Shown piece after piece: positions 11,273 to 22,597 of a DNA stretch of 64,000 bases; position 1 is the first letter of the stretch, and every line of letters starts with the position of its first letter. The notes beneath the pieces were generated by a model, which saw nothing but the letters and a program-made list of their open reading frames with translations, ran no database searches and had not been told where the DNA came from. The translations under genes and the position numbers were made by a program. The stretch lies in assembly GCF_043290135.1 (NCBI RefSeq), contig NC_134707.1:68315906-68379905 (forward strand), in the 5' to 3' direction. The stretch comes from Rhipicephalus microplus (lineage: Eukaryota; Arthropoda; Arachnida; Ixodida; Ixodidae).

Positions 11273-11538
11273 TGCTATTATGAAGGTGTCCCTAGCGTGC
11301 AGATGATCGGAATCGGGCTTATCTGGAGATCACTGCTCCTTGCAACGATGGCAAAGAAGAACACGATGTTGATGGATCTTAGCAAGTTGTAGACCCTCTG
11401 GCAGTACCGAAGGTTCATGGGAGCCGTTGATCACCCACAAATCAGTATGCCCCTGCACAACCGACAACGTTCAATAGGGTATTAGAAAATTTTTATTTAT
11501 GCAGCTGATGTGAATGGGCTCTACGATGGCAGCAAATG

Positions 11539-12110
11539 TCATCTCGGTTGCAGGGAACTGACGACAGGAACACGCTTGGCCGACAATGGTAGTACATTTG
11601 TGTCCATAGACACGCAAAGGGTGCTTTCTATACAGGGTGGGCTTTTCATAAACGCTACCGGAACAATAGAATATACTGTAATCTCTCCTGTGTGACCATC
11701 GACAGAGGCACCACAAAAATTCAGGAAATCGAGTCCTAGAATTACATCATGCGTTGAATGAAAGAGAACAGCAACATCAGAAATTAAATTCTGTCCCCCT
11801 AAACTACCAGTCACTGCGCAGATACGAACAGGTTGTAAGAGATCTCCGCTTACTCCACGAAACGTATCAGCACGGTCCCAACGGAACACAATCTTTCGTC
11901 CAAGAAGGAATTTGAACGCTAGACTCATCACTCATATGGTTGTACCTGTGTCCACGGAGGCCATTGTTGAGACACCGTCGATAAGCACTTGAACCTTATT
12001 TCTAAAAATGCACATTAAAGGAAGTTTTTTTGTGAAAATCGAACACTGTCCAGCTACCTCACCTCCAACGGTCGCGCTGACTAGTTTTCCGGAGGCGGCG
12101 AACGGTAGCG
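11539..12110 (-). pseudogene. Gypsy-1 aspartic protease
   Basis: A retropepsin-like domain. The minus strand encodes an active-site DTG in MASVDTGTTI around 11,945-11,965. A TGA four codons later interrupts the frame, which resumes at 11,931 and carries the second landmark, VILGLDFL. Sequence upstream of the DTG stays open for about 45 codons to another stop. A basic Arg/Ser/Pro-rich stretch in a different frame near 12,100 looks like the link between the gag zinc knuckle and protease. Gag itself is not recognisable. Confidence 0.75.
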
Positions 12111-13608
12111 GTGCCTAGGAGACGGTGACCGATTTGAATAAATAGCTGGCGGGGGTGTGAGACTGCGGTAAGGGGGCGGAGAACGTTTTTTTTGCATATC
12201 TCGTCTTTAGTATTGTCAGTTTGTTTCGCCCTTCTCTTTCTATCCCTGAAAGCACCACAGCCCGCAAAGTCTTGTATACTACTAAATTATTATCTCAAAT
12301 ACCATTTATACAACCAAATAAATTTTTCACAAGTACGAGTGCGTGTATGCGTTTTAAAAGCATGTATCATTTACATTGCTCTACCTGAATTCACTACATT
12401 TTTAAAGAATCTACACTGATTTTAGTTATTCAAGTTTTATTAGTTCAGCCTACATATTATATCAAAATAACTTTTACGCAATGGTAGACCTTGACCCTGC
12501 ATCTATTGATATGGAAAGCGGACTAATGTCCTTTACACTTATGTGTAAAGACAAGAAAAAAATCTATTTTATCCAGCTAGGTTTACCTATAACAATTATT
12601 AACCTTTGAGAGAATCAACCTAAAACATTGATATTCTATATTGTTGCATATTTAATCAGTGCTGCAATCGTTATAGCGACTTGATTCAACTCTCCGAAGC
12701 TAGTCTGGCGTTAGAGCTGGGGAAAAAAGGACGAGAACAAGAAAGTGAATAACCACAAATGCTTGTGGTGTTAATTTTTTTTTGCACTACATTTACGCCC
12801 TAATGAATCAGTAGCAACTCACTCACCTTTCTATTTTGCTTTATCGAAGTTACGTTACGAAAAAAAACAAACGTATATAGTCCAAACAAGGCATTACTGA
12901 AATTATGCTGATTCTTCACTGACTTCTTGGTAAAGTAGCCAATTATTGATCACATGTTTGATTTATCAACCCTACAATATTCAATCTTAGCACTACCTGA
13001 CAAGAAAACTATAGGTAGTTCATGAAGAGCTCACTCACCATTTTTCCACCGCACCAGCAACCACCGGCTCCCTCAACACTCGCGAGATCACAATGTATCG
13101 TTCGCTTTCAGGAACCATCACACGATTACCGTTCACACAACTCCCATCTGTCATTGATAAACTTCGTTGCTTCTTTTCACTTCTTGTATTCAGAAGGTGC
13201 TCAGAATGATGTCAATTCTACAACGCGGCCGAACGCTTCGCACAACCCTTACTGCACCGGCTAGGTCTGCGCCTTGTTTATTTGTGGGGAGCGGCCTCCC
13301 AGCAGCGAGGCTGCCTACGCCACTCCTCGAACCGCCAATAAATGCCAGTGATCAATCACCCGGACCAATGGCGGAGCATCCACCGAGGCAAAAGCGGTGC
13401 GCGGGAGCATTTATGGAGAAACCACGGGAACATAATCAGGGGATTGACCGCGTTTTCCTCCGGTTTCCTTTGTCCAGCGATCACGGGAAAAAAATGATGG
13501 AAAACGAATGTATTTGCTCCGGTAATCTGCTTTGAGTTAGGCCACTGGAGCAGAGTGGGCGCATCCTTCTTTGATTCCTCCCAGCTGGCTATATTTTTGT
13601 TTACAGTG
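12111..13608. other. Unassigned stretch
   Basis: AT-rich and without recognised coding from 12,190 to 13,020. From about 13,250 to 13,560 it is more GC-rich, with CCAAT and CCAATAAA-like words; this could be a solo LTR or a promoter, but there is no paired repeat or gene to support either. Confidence 0.35.
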
Positions 13609-15256
13609 CTATAGCTTTAGCGCACAAAAATTTCCCTAGATTCATCACTTGTCTCCTATTGCGCTCGTTAGAGCTTCAAGAAATTCGCGAACGGCACAGG
13701 TAACGATACTGTGCAAAGCTGGGCTTTTCACCAAGCCTCACTTATGCAGTGTATTCGAATACATGTAGTGGCACAGATAAAACCTAGCTACACGAGCGGC
13801 GACTCAATTTCTTGAGCCAAAAAAGAATTTTTTTGAAAAAATACCTCAAAACATTCCAGACAGTTTTCTTTCGTGCGAAGCAATCCACAAAAACAGTACG
13901 CAAAGTGAAGAGCACAAAAGCGTCTCTCCACTGAATAGCACAATTCCAGAAACGTTAGATTAAGGCTTCAATGACAAATGCAATACGCACTTGACATACT
14001 ATTGATTGCGTTCATACCTACCAGCGGCCAAGCTGGGAGGCAGCCGAAACAAGCGAAGACCACGACACACACCAGGCACGTTATAGCACATCTTTTATGG
14101 CATCTCCCTGCTGGTGCCCATGCTTTTTCGCTGCCGCAAATGGTTATGAACATGGAGCATGATAACGTTGCTGTCACGTTCACATCATGTGCACTCCTCT
14201 CACGTCCAATTCATGCCTGGTCCCAGGCTGCCATGATCACACCGTTCAATCACAGACGATAAAGACGGATTTAGGCAACAATCACATACGCAAAAAGACG
14301 TATACATATAATGCACTACAAAAGGTACTGCAATAAATAACTAGTACGCGTGTTGCCTTAAAACAGTAAGGAGTTTATTGCCATCTGGTGGCTGGGGTGA
14401 AGCTGCTTAACTCAGCTGCTTTTTTACCCGAGTGACCACTCTTGTCATTTTCACGTTACTTTACGGTGGCGGTGCTGCACAGCTTCGTGCCAGCCGTAAG
14501 GTGGCAACACATCACTTACAGCTTCACGGAAACACACGTACTAGTTCTTTACTGCGGTAACTTTTATAGTGCATTATACCTATAAGTTCTGATACCGTGA
14601 TTATAGCCTGAATCCGTCTTCATCGTCTGTAATTGTGCAGGGCGATATCGTTGGGCTGATTGATCGATATGTAGGTTTTAATGTCCCAAAACCACCATAT
14701 GAGTATGAGAGACGCAGCAGTGGAGGGCGCCGGAAATTTCGACCACCTGGGGTTCTTTAACGTGCACCCAATTGTGAGCACATGGGCCTACAACATTTCC
14801 GCTTCCATCGGAAATGCAGCCACCACAGCCGGGATTTGATCCCGCGACCTGCGGGTCAGCAGCCGAGTATACCTTAGCCACTAGACCACTGCCGCTGGGC
14901 ACGAACGCCATAATTATTTTGTAAAGTGTGTATTGCATTCATCATTGAAGCCTTGAAATAACATTTCTCGCATTGTGCTCTTTTGCGCTGAAAGCTTTTT
15001 TTGTGCTCTTCATTTCACATACTAGTTTCGTGGATTGCTTCGCACGAAAAAAACTGTTTGGAGTGCTGCTCAGCACGTTTTCGAAGAAAACATTTCTTGG
15101 CTCAAGAAAGTGAGTTGCCGCTCGCGTTGTTAGGTTTTATTGGTGCCGTCACACGTATTTTATTTCAGCGCATCAAATACAGTTATGCTTTGTATCTTTA
15201 CCTGTAGCACGACTTGAGAGAAGTGGAAAATCTAGAGAAATGTTTGTAGCTAAAAC
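13609..15256. repeat. Long imperfect palindrome 1 (~1.65 kb)
   Basis: The left arm (13,609 to ~14,430) is complementary, with indels, to the right arm (~14,430 to 15,256). Anchors: 13,871-13,888 pairs perfectly over 18 bp with 15,030-15,047; 13,961-13,990 pairs with 14,928-14,955; 14,312-14,358 with 14,502-14,576; 13,620-13,655 with 15,216-15,256. Homology runs almost to the centre, so a transcript could fold into a long hairpin. Arm divergence means the structure is old. A Ruka SINE interrupts the right arm. No protein is encoded; a fold-back transposon or an inverted duplication would both fit. Confidence 0.8.
14658..14898 (-). mobile_element. Ruka-type tRNA-derived SINE, full length
   Basis: Read on the minus strand it starts with a tRNA-like head (box A TGGTCTAGTGGCTAAGG, box B GGATCAAATCC), followed by the body containing GTGCACGTTAAAGAACCCCA, and ends in the ATCAATC tail. 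It matches the copies at 46.6, 60.6 and 61.1 kb. It sits within the right arm of palindrome 1 and so is younger than the palindrome. The pol III promoter boxes look serviceable, but mobilisation would need a partner LINE. No clean target duplication was found. Confidence 0.9.
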
Positions 15257-16270
15257 TAGAACGTAATCTTTCGAATAAACACTCCTGTCTTGTTAACAAC
15301 CTGCATGGGACCAAAAATTGATATGTTTTTGCTGCGGCAACTGCTGTGACTACACTGCAAAAAATGTTTTACCTTAATTACGTAAAAAGGCATAGGTAAC
15401 ATGCTGATCACCTCTTCCGTAAAAAGAAAACAGTAGACCAGAAATCACGTAGAGGGCATAGAAGGTACAGTTCGTTCAACTTTCACGGAGATCTTCGCAT
15501 TGAAAAAATAAAGTAATAGCTGCTATGGAAGAACACTTGCTCTGTAGGTTCATTTCTCACACATTATTCATATTACTATTGGTACATGTTCATAAATTAC
15601 AAACGTGTTTTCATCAAATTCATCATGATGCATACTTAATCAGCAGATCTTTTATCTGCAAGAACAAGGTCATTCAAAAATTTCCAGGCTGCTATTCCAA
15701 CTAATCCTATGGCAGCGTCACCTGAGAACTTTTGACGGCAACTGCACATGCTAAAAAATTTACGAAGTGAATTCTAATGTTTAAAAACCATCAGGGAAAG
15801 TTTCTTATTCACTTAAATTTAATGTCATTTTCCCATGACCATAAAACGAAACACAGCACAGGCATGCTACAAACTGTGTGAACAAAAATTGTCAAAAACT
15901 CATTTTATTTTGGTAACTTTGTATCTGGAATTTAAAATACGAAGGAGGAATATGATAACTTCCAGATACCCAAAGCACCTGTGTTTTGGCCCTATTGTAA
16001 CAGTAGTTTGCAGACTTCTTTTCTGAGAAGGAGGAAAAACATTTTGTCAACAAGACCACACCAGGCGAGTACAGAGAAAAAAACGGTGCGAGCACATATA
16101 ATTTATTCATTTTAAGACTCCTAATAGGCCTTGTTAGAGGCACTGGATTGCATAAGAAACAGAAATGATCACACAATAAGTAAAAATACGTACAATACAG
16201 AATAAAATGGCGGGAACCACAAACAACTTCATAAACACACCAAAATATTGGCTAACAATACTAGTTAAGG
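15257..16270. other. Unassigned AT-rich stretch
   Basis: No reading frame with recognisable motifs and no repeat shared with the rest of the window was seen. Confidence 0.4.
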
Positions 16271-16570
16271 TAAAAGATGTCAAGGAGTAATTCAATGTGT
16301 TAAACAATACAACGGTTTTGGTTATGGCATGCAAAATCACGCAGCGTTTTTTTTTCACCATCATGAATATGGTGGGAAAATATTCACGTTTCTTGAAGTT
16401 GGAAACTCATTCTCGTGACTTTAAAAGATGTCGAGGAATAATTCAATGTGTTAAACAATACAACGGTTAGGGTTATGGCATGCAAAATCACGCAGCGTTT
16501 TTTTTTCACCATCATGAATATGGTGGGAAAATCTTCGTTTCTTTAAGTTGGAAACTCATTCTCGTGACTT
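16271..16570 (+). repeat. Two-copy ~150-bp tandem duplication
   Basis: The unit beginning TAAAAGATGTC starts at 16,271 and again at 16,422 (151-bp period) and ends at TTCTCGTGACTT. The copies differ at only a few positions, so the duplication is recent. Each unit contains an uninterrupted T-run followed by CACCATCATGAATATGGTGGG, which can form a small hairpin. Confidence 0.9.
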
Positions 16571-16710
16571 AATTCTGTTGCCCAAAATTTTGCTCACTAG
16601 TTAGGAGAGAGCTAAAATTCATCAAACAACAATTTGATTCAGAAGTCATTTAGGAATGCAATCAAAAATGACATTTCTAGCAAGGTAATAGCTGATCCAG
16701 CAAAAAAAAA

Positions 16711-17374
16711 ATTGGCCCCATATCCGCAAGTAATCTGCAAAAGTCGTCGAAAGACGGTAGTCTTGCGTGCGGAGAGAGTGAACAAAACATTTGTTTGATG
16801 TTCTGCGCAAGAAAATCGGTGAATGGTATTCCGGAGGCGCTGCGATAGAGTGCGTAGAGTGTGCAGCAGAGGCGAATTAACGCATCAAGTCACGTCACAC
16901 GTCATACATGAGCGCCATCTGGCAGTATCTTTTGGAAAACAAAGCGCATGGCCACGCGCGCCTGTCTCATAGGTGAAAGGTGTAGAACGCGAGGTCACAG
17001 GTAGGTGCCACCACCATCTCGTCTTAACAAAGCATTGAAAACAATCCCTCTTCTGTGAAAGCGTTGCACGGTAAGTGTAGTGTGATAAGCGCTATGGTCA
17101 TTAAAATGACTTATGTATGCGTTTTATATTTTGAGGTGCATACGCAGAATATTTGTGAGTCGTTTTGGTGCCCCAGACATGCGCAATAATTGCTTTTCAT
17201 TTGACAATTGCACAAGCATGAACGCTCAACCTTGAGCAACATTGGTGGGCGCTGCGAACAAGGTCTGCCGTTTCAAGTACCCGATGCCGGTAAGAGTGGA
17301 CAAACAAACAAATGTACAGACAGACAAACCAAAATTTTTGCGTCGAAAGTCCCCAAGAAAGATTATCGTCTTTA
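16711..17374 (+). mobile_element. TR670 tick repeat, copy 1 (uninterrupted)
   Basis: This ~664-bp sequence starts TTGGCCCCATATCCGC, has AAAGACGGTAGTCTT near its left end, contains CATGAGCGCCATCTGGCAG and TGTGATAAGCGCTATG, and closes with ACAGACAGACAAACC, AATTTTTGCGTCGAAAG and ATTATCGTCTTT. It is collinear with the fragmented inverted copy in 26,812-35,607. The near-terminal AAAGACGRTAGT / ACTATCGTCTTT pair is an inverted repeat. No coding capacity is seen, so it is a non-autonomous element of unknown class. Confidence 0.8.
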
Positions 17375-17379
17375 ATAAT

Positions 17380-19290
17380 GACTTAATTTTTTATATCAAT
17401 TCTTCGAGAGCTTTTCCTGCAAGCAATATTGAATATTATTGCCAGGTTTGAGATTTTTTTCTGGTAACAGGGCAAATTTCAACGAAACAAATTAAATATG
17501 TGCTGGTGACCTTCCTGACATGCTACAAATTAAAAATTTGTGCACTGAACTTCAGGACATAGTCTAAAAAAACTGCGAATTCTACTTTTTTGCGGAAAAG
17601 CTCTGTATTTAGCATCAAAACGCTTGCCTTGGTGGTCGGTCAAAAAACATGCACAACATTTCAATTTGTAGCTCTATGTACTACCTCAAGGTAAGTGAAA
17701 TATACTAAAGGGTATTATTTTTTAAACTCGAGAAGTATTTTTTCGAAATGATGTGTCACCACCACCACTTTACCCCTGCTTAACTCAAGCGACATGAAGC
17801 ACGCGCAAGATCAATCTTCAACAGACATCCACAGACCTGGCGTACACAAAGCAAGCTTGGTGTGGAGCAATTGAAATTGTAAAGGGGCCATCATCTGCAT
17901 TTAATTGCCAACAGAGGTGCGCTACAATGAATGTCGCTAGAGTGACGAGACCAGTAGCGTAGCAAAAAGATATTTTTCGCGTGGGGGTAATGTGTGAGGG
18001 GAAGGCGACTTTGGTCATACTTCAGGTACATTATTGTGTGTTTGTATGTGGGCATGTAGATATGCACATGCAGAATTAAGAAAATCACAGCATACCTACG
18101 AAGTGATTGATAATGTGTGGAGCGAAGCTTCAGAGGGTTTTATCGGTAACCGTGAATCTCCCTGTCAGTCTGTGACTCACACTAGCGCTTCTGCTGAGTC
18201 ATCGATAAACTAAACAGTCACAAACCGGTCACAGTAGAACGACAATCCACGGCTTTAAGATAAAAAATACCTGAACTGTGTTGGAGGTGGGGGGGGGGGG
18301 GGTTAAGCAGCTCATCTTCATTCCTGGCTACGCCACAGGTGATGACTCCCAGATCAGCCATCAAGTCGTTAAAAAGTACACAGTACACAACTATCCCTCA
18401 TGTACACCATAAACAGGACTATCGCCTTGGCTACCAGTTTTCAGTGAATTACTTTTTTTCACTTCTCTATTCATATGACAGGCTTTGAGTCTCAGGGTGC
18501 AGGGTGCTCTCGTGAAAGCCATAAGAATAAGAAACGGTTGTTTTACGCTAGTGTTTATCAGTGTATTGCATCAATGCTATTAGCATGCTATAAGACATAT
18601 GTACTGAATAGGACTAAATATTTTATTAGGTGTATAAAACACACCTACTGCATTGGGCAGTGCTCCCCAGAAAAGCAGGATGTCTGACTTTATATCTATA
18701 AAGCTGCATGGCTCACCTGCAAGTCACCACACTGAACACAGTCCTTGTATCACACCTCCATCGGCGATAGAATGCAGATGATAACCCTATTCTCATTTCA
18801 ATTATTCTGTAGAGAGCACCGAATTCGCTCTCTGTATTCCGGGTCAGTGAGATTCTGCTCAAGATTACCCTTGCGAGTGTGTCATGTCGCTTGAGTTACG
18901 TGGGCCAAAAGATGGTGCAGATACATATTTCGAAAAAAACTTTTTTGAATTGAAAAATAACACCCTGCAGTAATTCCGCCTATAATTAGCTTGTCCACAG
19001 AGCTTTGAAATGAAATTTTGTGCATATTTATATTCCGACCACCAAGGCAAGTTTTTGATGCTGAATAGCGAGGTTTTCCCAAACAAAGTGACAATCACAA
19101 TTTTTTTCAAAGTATCTGCTATACAATGAGCGCCTAAATTATTTTTAATTTCAAGCATATTGACAGGTCACCAGCACATATTTTATTTGTATTCTTGGAA
19201 CTTACCATGATCCCCGAAAAGAATTCCGAATGTGGCAAATTTATTCAATACTGCTCGTGTGAAAAGCTCTCAAAGAATTTCAGTTCAGTG
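17380..19290. repeat. Long imperfect palindrome 2 (~1.9 kb)
   Basis: The left arm is complementary to the right arm, centred near 18,530. Perfect blocks: 17,494-17,511 with 19,166-19,183 (18 bp), 17,623-17,639 with 19,035-19,051 (17 bp), 17,781-17,797 with 18,882-18,898 (17 bp), and 17,889-17,900 with 18,771-18,782. The blocks are collinear with small indels. A ~390-bp insertion at 17,950-18,338 splits the left arm; after it, complementarity resumes. The sequence shows no relation to palindrome 1. No coding frame was identified. It may be a fold-back element or a hairpin-RNA source. Confidence 0.8.
17950..18338. mobile_element. Non-autonomous TIR element, hAT-like ends
   Basis: The insert interrupts the left arm of palindrome 2. 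Its ends are CCAGTAGCGTAGC and the complement of CTGTGGCGTAGCC. The flanks GTGACGAG (17,942-17,949) and GTGATGAC (18,339-18,346) agree at 6 of 8 bases, which fits an aged 8-bp target duplication of hAT type. The uninterrupted right arm has a single GTGACTTG at the matching place. It contains a G-run at ~18,286-18,302 and no transposase. Confidence 0.55.
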
Positions 19291-19347
19291 TATTCAGTTT
19301 ATTGATTCAGTCAAAATACAAAATTCGTGGATTGTAGTATGCAGACG

Positions 19348-19382
19348 AGGGTCCCAAAGTCAAGCGACTGCAGTGGGACCCT
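19348..19382 (-). other. 3'-UTR stem-loop of the CR1/L2-like LINE
   Basis: AGGGTCCCA (19,348-19,356) pairs perfectly with TGGGACCCT (19,374-19,382) around a 17-base loop near the 3' end of the LINE. In many non-LTR elements a 3' structure is what the RT recognises; that role here is inferred. Confidence 0.6.
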
Positions 19383-19722
19383 TGGTTAACAATAACAATA
19401 AAATAATTAATAATAACAGCACGTAAAATACGCAACACCAATGAAGAGTAAACAGTAAACGTACATAAAATAACATCAAGCGAACAAAAAAGGCAGTCAG
19501 AATGCGACACAAGAACAATAGTAATAAGTTGTACAAGTAAAACATAATCAGGCCATAAAGCAATAACCTAAATTTGCAAAGACTTTCCAATTTCATGCCC
19601 GGATACATAAGAATCGTTAAGTAATCATCGTTGTCAACCTAGTTATGCAAGATGAAGTTTTTAAGTTCACGTTTGAATGCGTAAAAAGTTGATGATGATT
19701 TGAGTGTATAGGGCAGGTTATT

Positions 19723-20402
19723 TCACAAGTTAATAACCGCGAAGGCGGGCGTCATTTTGCCATAATTGGTGTTACATTTAGATAAAAGGAAGTTGTGACA
19801 GTGGGCGAATCTAGTGCTATTGATGTTAGTAAGTAAACTAGCATCGATTAAATCAAACGCAAGCTGTTTGTTAAGTTGTTTATATAACAATATGAATAAG
19901 TGAAAATTAAATAAACCAGACACAGTAAGAATACAGTTAGCCTGAAAGAGTGGGGTAGCATTAGAATAAAATGAACTGTTGTTAATAATGCGAATGGCCC
20001 GATTCTGAATGTGCTGTACAGACGAAATATGAATGTTATATGTATTTCCCCATGATGTAATGCCATGGGGGATGCGACTATGTATGAAGGCAAAATATAA
20101 AGACAATAAGGCTTCAAGTGAAAATAAAGGACAAAATTTGTTGAGTGATCTTATACCAAACGCTGTTTTTTGTTTGACGTAAAGAATATGATTGGTGAAC
20201 TCTAAATGAGGGTCTAATTTTACGCCCAGAAAACACACACAGTTAGACGCAGGAATGAAATGATTGTCAATGAACACTTGTGGAATGAAAGGTAGCATTT
20301 TCGTGATGTTTTAGAAACCATGAACTGAGTTTTGGGCGGGTTTAAAATTAAGCTGTTTAAGCGACACCATTCAACGACATTAGTCAGTTCATTGTTCAAC
20401 AT
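19723..20402 (-). pseudogene. CR1/L2-like LINE ORF2, C-terminal region
   Basis: Two overlapping frames (20,220-20,402 and 19,723-20,298) give the region after RT: NNELTNVVEWCRLNSLILNP with KTQFMV, then CVCFLGVKLDPHLEFTNHI, and a helical tail with HIQNRAIRIIN. The order WC..N.L..N..KT..M, then LGV.LD..L.F..H is characteristic of the thumb and C-terminal part of CR1/L2/Jockey-type ORF2. A frameshift near 20,300 separates the pieces. It directly follows the RT palm. Confidence 0.85.
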
Positions 20403-21092
20403 TTAGATCAGAGTAGGTAATGATTTATGCGAGATGGAAATGGTCGTATCATTAGCGTAAAGAATAACTTTAGATTCTTCAAGGCAGTCAGGCAAATCAT
20501 TATTATAGATACAAAATAGTAAAGGTCCAAGAATAGAACCCTGTGGGACCCCTTGATTATATATTTTAACATTAGATTTAACGCCCCCCATGCAGACTGA
20601 TAGTTCACGATCAAGAAGGTAGTTTTTTATGAAGGTCAAGGATGGGCCAGTGATACCCAAGGACTCTAATTTGCTAAATAAAATGTTATGACTAATGGTA
20701 TCAAAGGCTTTCGTGAAATCAAGAAATACAGACCCTGTGAAACTACCGTTGTCGATGGACGTTTTCAAGAAATCGGTTAATGATAGCAATGCTAAATTCG
20801 TAGAACTACCAGCCCGGAAACCGAATTGACAAGGCTTTAGCAGCTTAAATTTATTGAGGTACTTGTTAATACGTTTCAGAAATAATTTTTCAATAAGTTT
20901 GTTGATAGAAGACAAAATAGAAATAGGGCGGTAATTACGGACGTCTGTCGTATCACCTTTTTTGTGTACTGGGATTAACTTGGCTTTTTTCAGTGAGCTC
21001 GTAAATATACCATGTTTAAAAATAACATTAATTATATTGCTTAAGTCTTCTGAGATGACTGGAGCAGCAAGTTTTAAATGAAACGCCGACAC
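20403..21092 (-). pseudogene. CR1/L2-like LINE reverse transcriptase
   Basis: A 229-residue uninterrupted RT palm/fingers segment: KAKLIPVHKKGDTTDVRNYR, PISILSSINKLIEKL, CQFGFRAGSSTNLAL, SVFLDFTKAFDTISH with the first catalytic Asp, and GVPQGSILGPLLFCIYNNDL. The catalytic motif expected as YADDT reads YANDT, so one of the metal-binding Asp residues is Asn and the enzyme should be dead. The open frame suggests this copy is not very old. Confidence 0.9.
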
Positions 21093-21696
21093 ATTGTCTA
21101 GTCCAGCGCTACAGTTTTTTAGACTCAGGATTGTAGAATAGACTTCGTCAATGGTAAGAGGAAATAGAAAGAATGAATGGATACAGCGGGTAAGGGTGTA
21201 CGAGGATACTTTGGGCCTATCATTGTATATTTCTTAAAAGTAGTCACTAAAAGACTCGGCTATGTCAGAGGACTCAGTACAGGTTTGCTGTTTATACCTA
21301 ATTTTATCAATTACATTACTAACCTGAGGTCTGTTTAAAAAGTAATGGAAAGGTTTCCATTTTTTGGGGGGTCATTTCTTGCTTTACAGAATTCTTTTTC
21401 ATAATAAAGTCGTTTTGATTGTTTCAGCAGTTTGTTCAACATCTTACTATATTTTTTATACCTAAGTCTTAAATTCACATTAAATGGCTGTTTTTTGTTT
21501 TCCTGTAAAGATTATCTTTTTTCCGCATACTAGTCGACAAGCCTTGAGTTAACCAGGGATTACGTTGAAACCTATATATTTTCTTGCATTTAACAGTTTT
21601 AGTGTTGGCATGCACAGCTTTAAGAAATAGGGAGCAGAAGTTGCAGAGTGCTTCTTCAGGATTTTCTAAGGTGCTAATGAAAGACCACTCAGAGCC

Positions 21697-22330
21697 TTAA
21701 ATTGCCTTGATAAAGTTTTCCTGATCGAAGGTTGACGTGAAATGGCACGTGTTAAGGCGAGGTAGATTTACGGCGAAAGTTACAAAGACATGTTGATGAT
21801 CAGTGATGCACACATCAATGACTCCTGCGCTAGGGGTTGGCGAAAAATTGCTTAATACGTGGTCGATGAGCGTGCTTGTTCCAGTGGGTGAAAATCGAGT
21901 AGGGGATGAAATTAAGGATTCAAGCCCGAAGCCAAGAAAACAAACACTATATGCTATGGTGCTGTTATCTGTATCCATTAGGTTAATGTTGATATCACCA
22001 ACCAAAACAACTTCCTTATTTTCTGTGGTGATAATGACGAGTACAGCAGCTAAATTATGTAGAAATTGCGGAATAGACGAAGATGGAGAACGGTAAATGC
22101 ATGCAATGATAACTTTATTTAGATTAACAGAGGAGAGGAAGGCAGGCTCGATTCATACAGATTCACAGTTCGGTATATTCAAAGATAGGTCAGTCCTGCG
22201 CTTGTACTTTATCTCGGGCGATATAAATATGGCCGAGCCGCCGTAGCGACCCGAATCGCGGTGACAATATTGAGAGTTAAACGATCGAAATACGTACAGA
22301 TGGCCATCACGAGATGGCCATCATGTTTCA
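21697..22330 (-). pseudogene. CR1/L2-like LINE APE endonuclease
   Basis: Motifs of the apurinic-like endonuclease that nicks the target DNA: GRYGGSAIFISPEI near 22,220-22,250, CIYRSPSSS near 22,090, VGDININL at ~21,985-22,005, STLIDHVLSN around 21,860, and ITDHQHVFVTF around 21,790. The D-H catalytic pair in the last motif is kept. One stop near 22,155 and loss of the extreme N-terminus break the frame. It lies between ORF1 and RT on the same strand. Confidence 0.8.
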
Positions 22331-22597
22331 GTAATACATAAAAATGAAAAGGAATGATAGAGTAAGTCAGTCAATCCAATGATGTTATGGTAGTTTTTTG
22401 GCAAACTACGCGCATTGATTGATGTGCAGCAATGAACAAGTAGAATTAGCAAGGAGGGATTTAGTTTCCTCGAAAGGAAGCAACGACATGATGATACACG
22501 ACGAAAGCTATGAGGTGGGAAAAGCGAACGAAATTTGTCAACGTCACGTGAATAGGTTGAGATCAGATTCCGTAATAATCCAAAATAACCTGTTGTC

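Larger units (their letters stand above)
8380..12110 (-). mobile_element. Ty3/Gypsy retrotransposon remnant (Gypsy-1)
   Basis: In minus-strand order the element reads protease, reverse transcriptase, RNase H, integrase zinc finger and core, integrase C-terminal module, a polypurine tract and a short candidate LTR. That order (integrase after RNase H) is the Ty3/Gypsy one. Several frameshifts and stops interrupt it, gag is not recognisable beyond ~12,110, and no 5' LTR was found, so it is 5'-incomplete and inactive. It is a different family from Gypsy-2, by both its protein sequence and its LTR start. Confidence 0.85.

Noticed and set aside
13250..13560. Host gene promoter or solo LTR
   Set aside because: CCAAT-like words and a GC shift are present, but there is no downstream gene and no second copy in the window.
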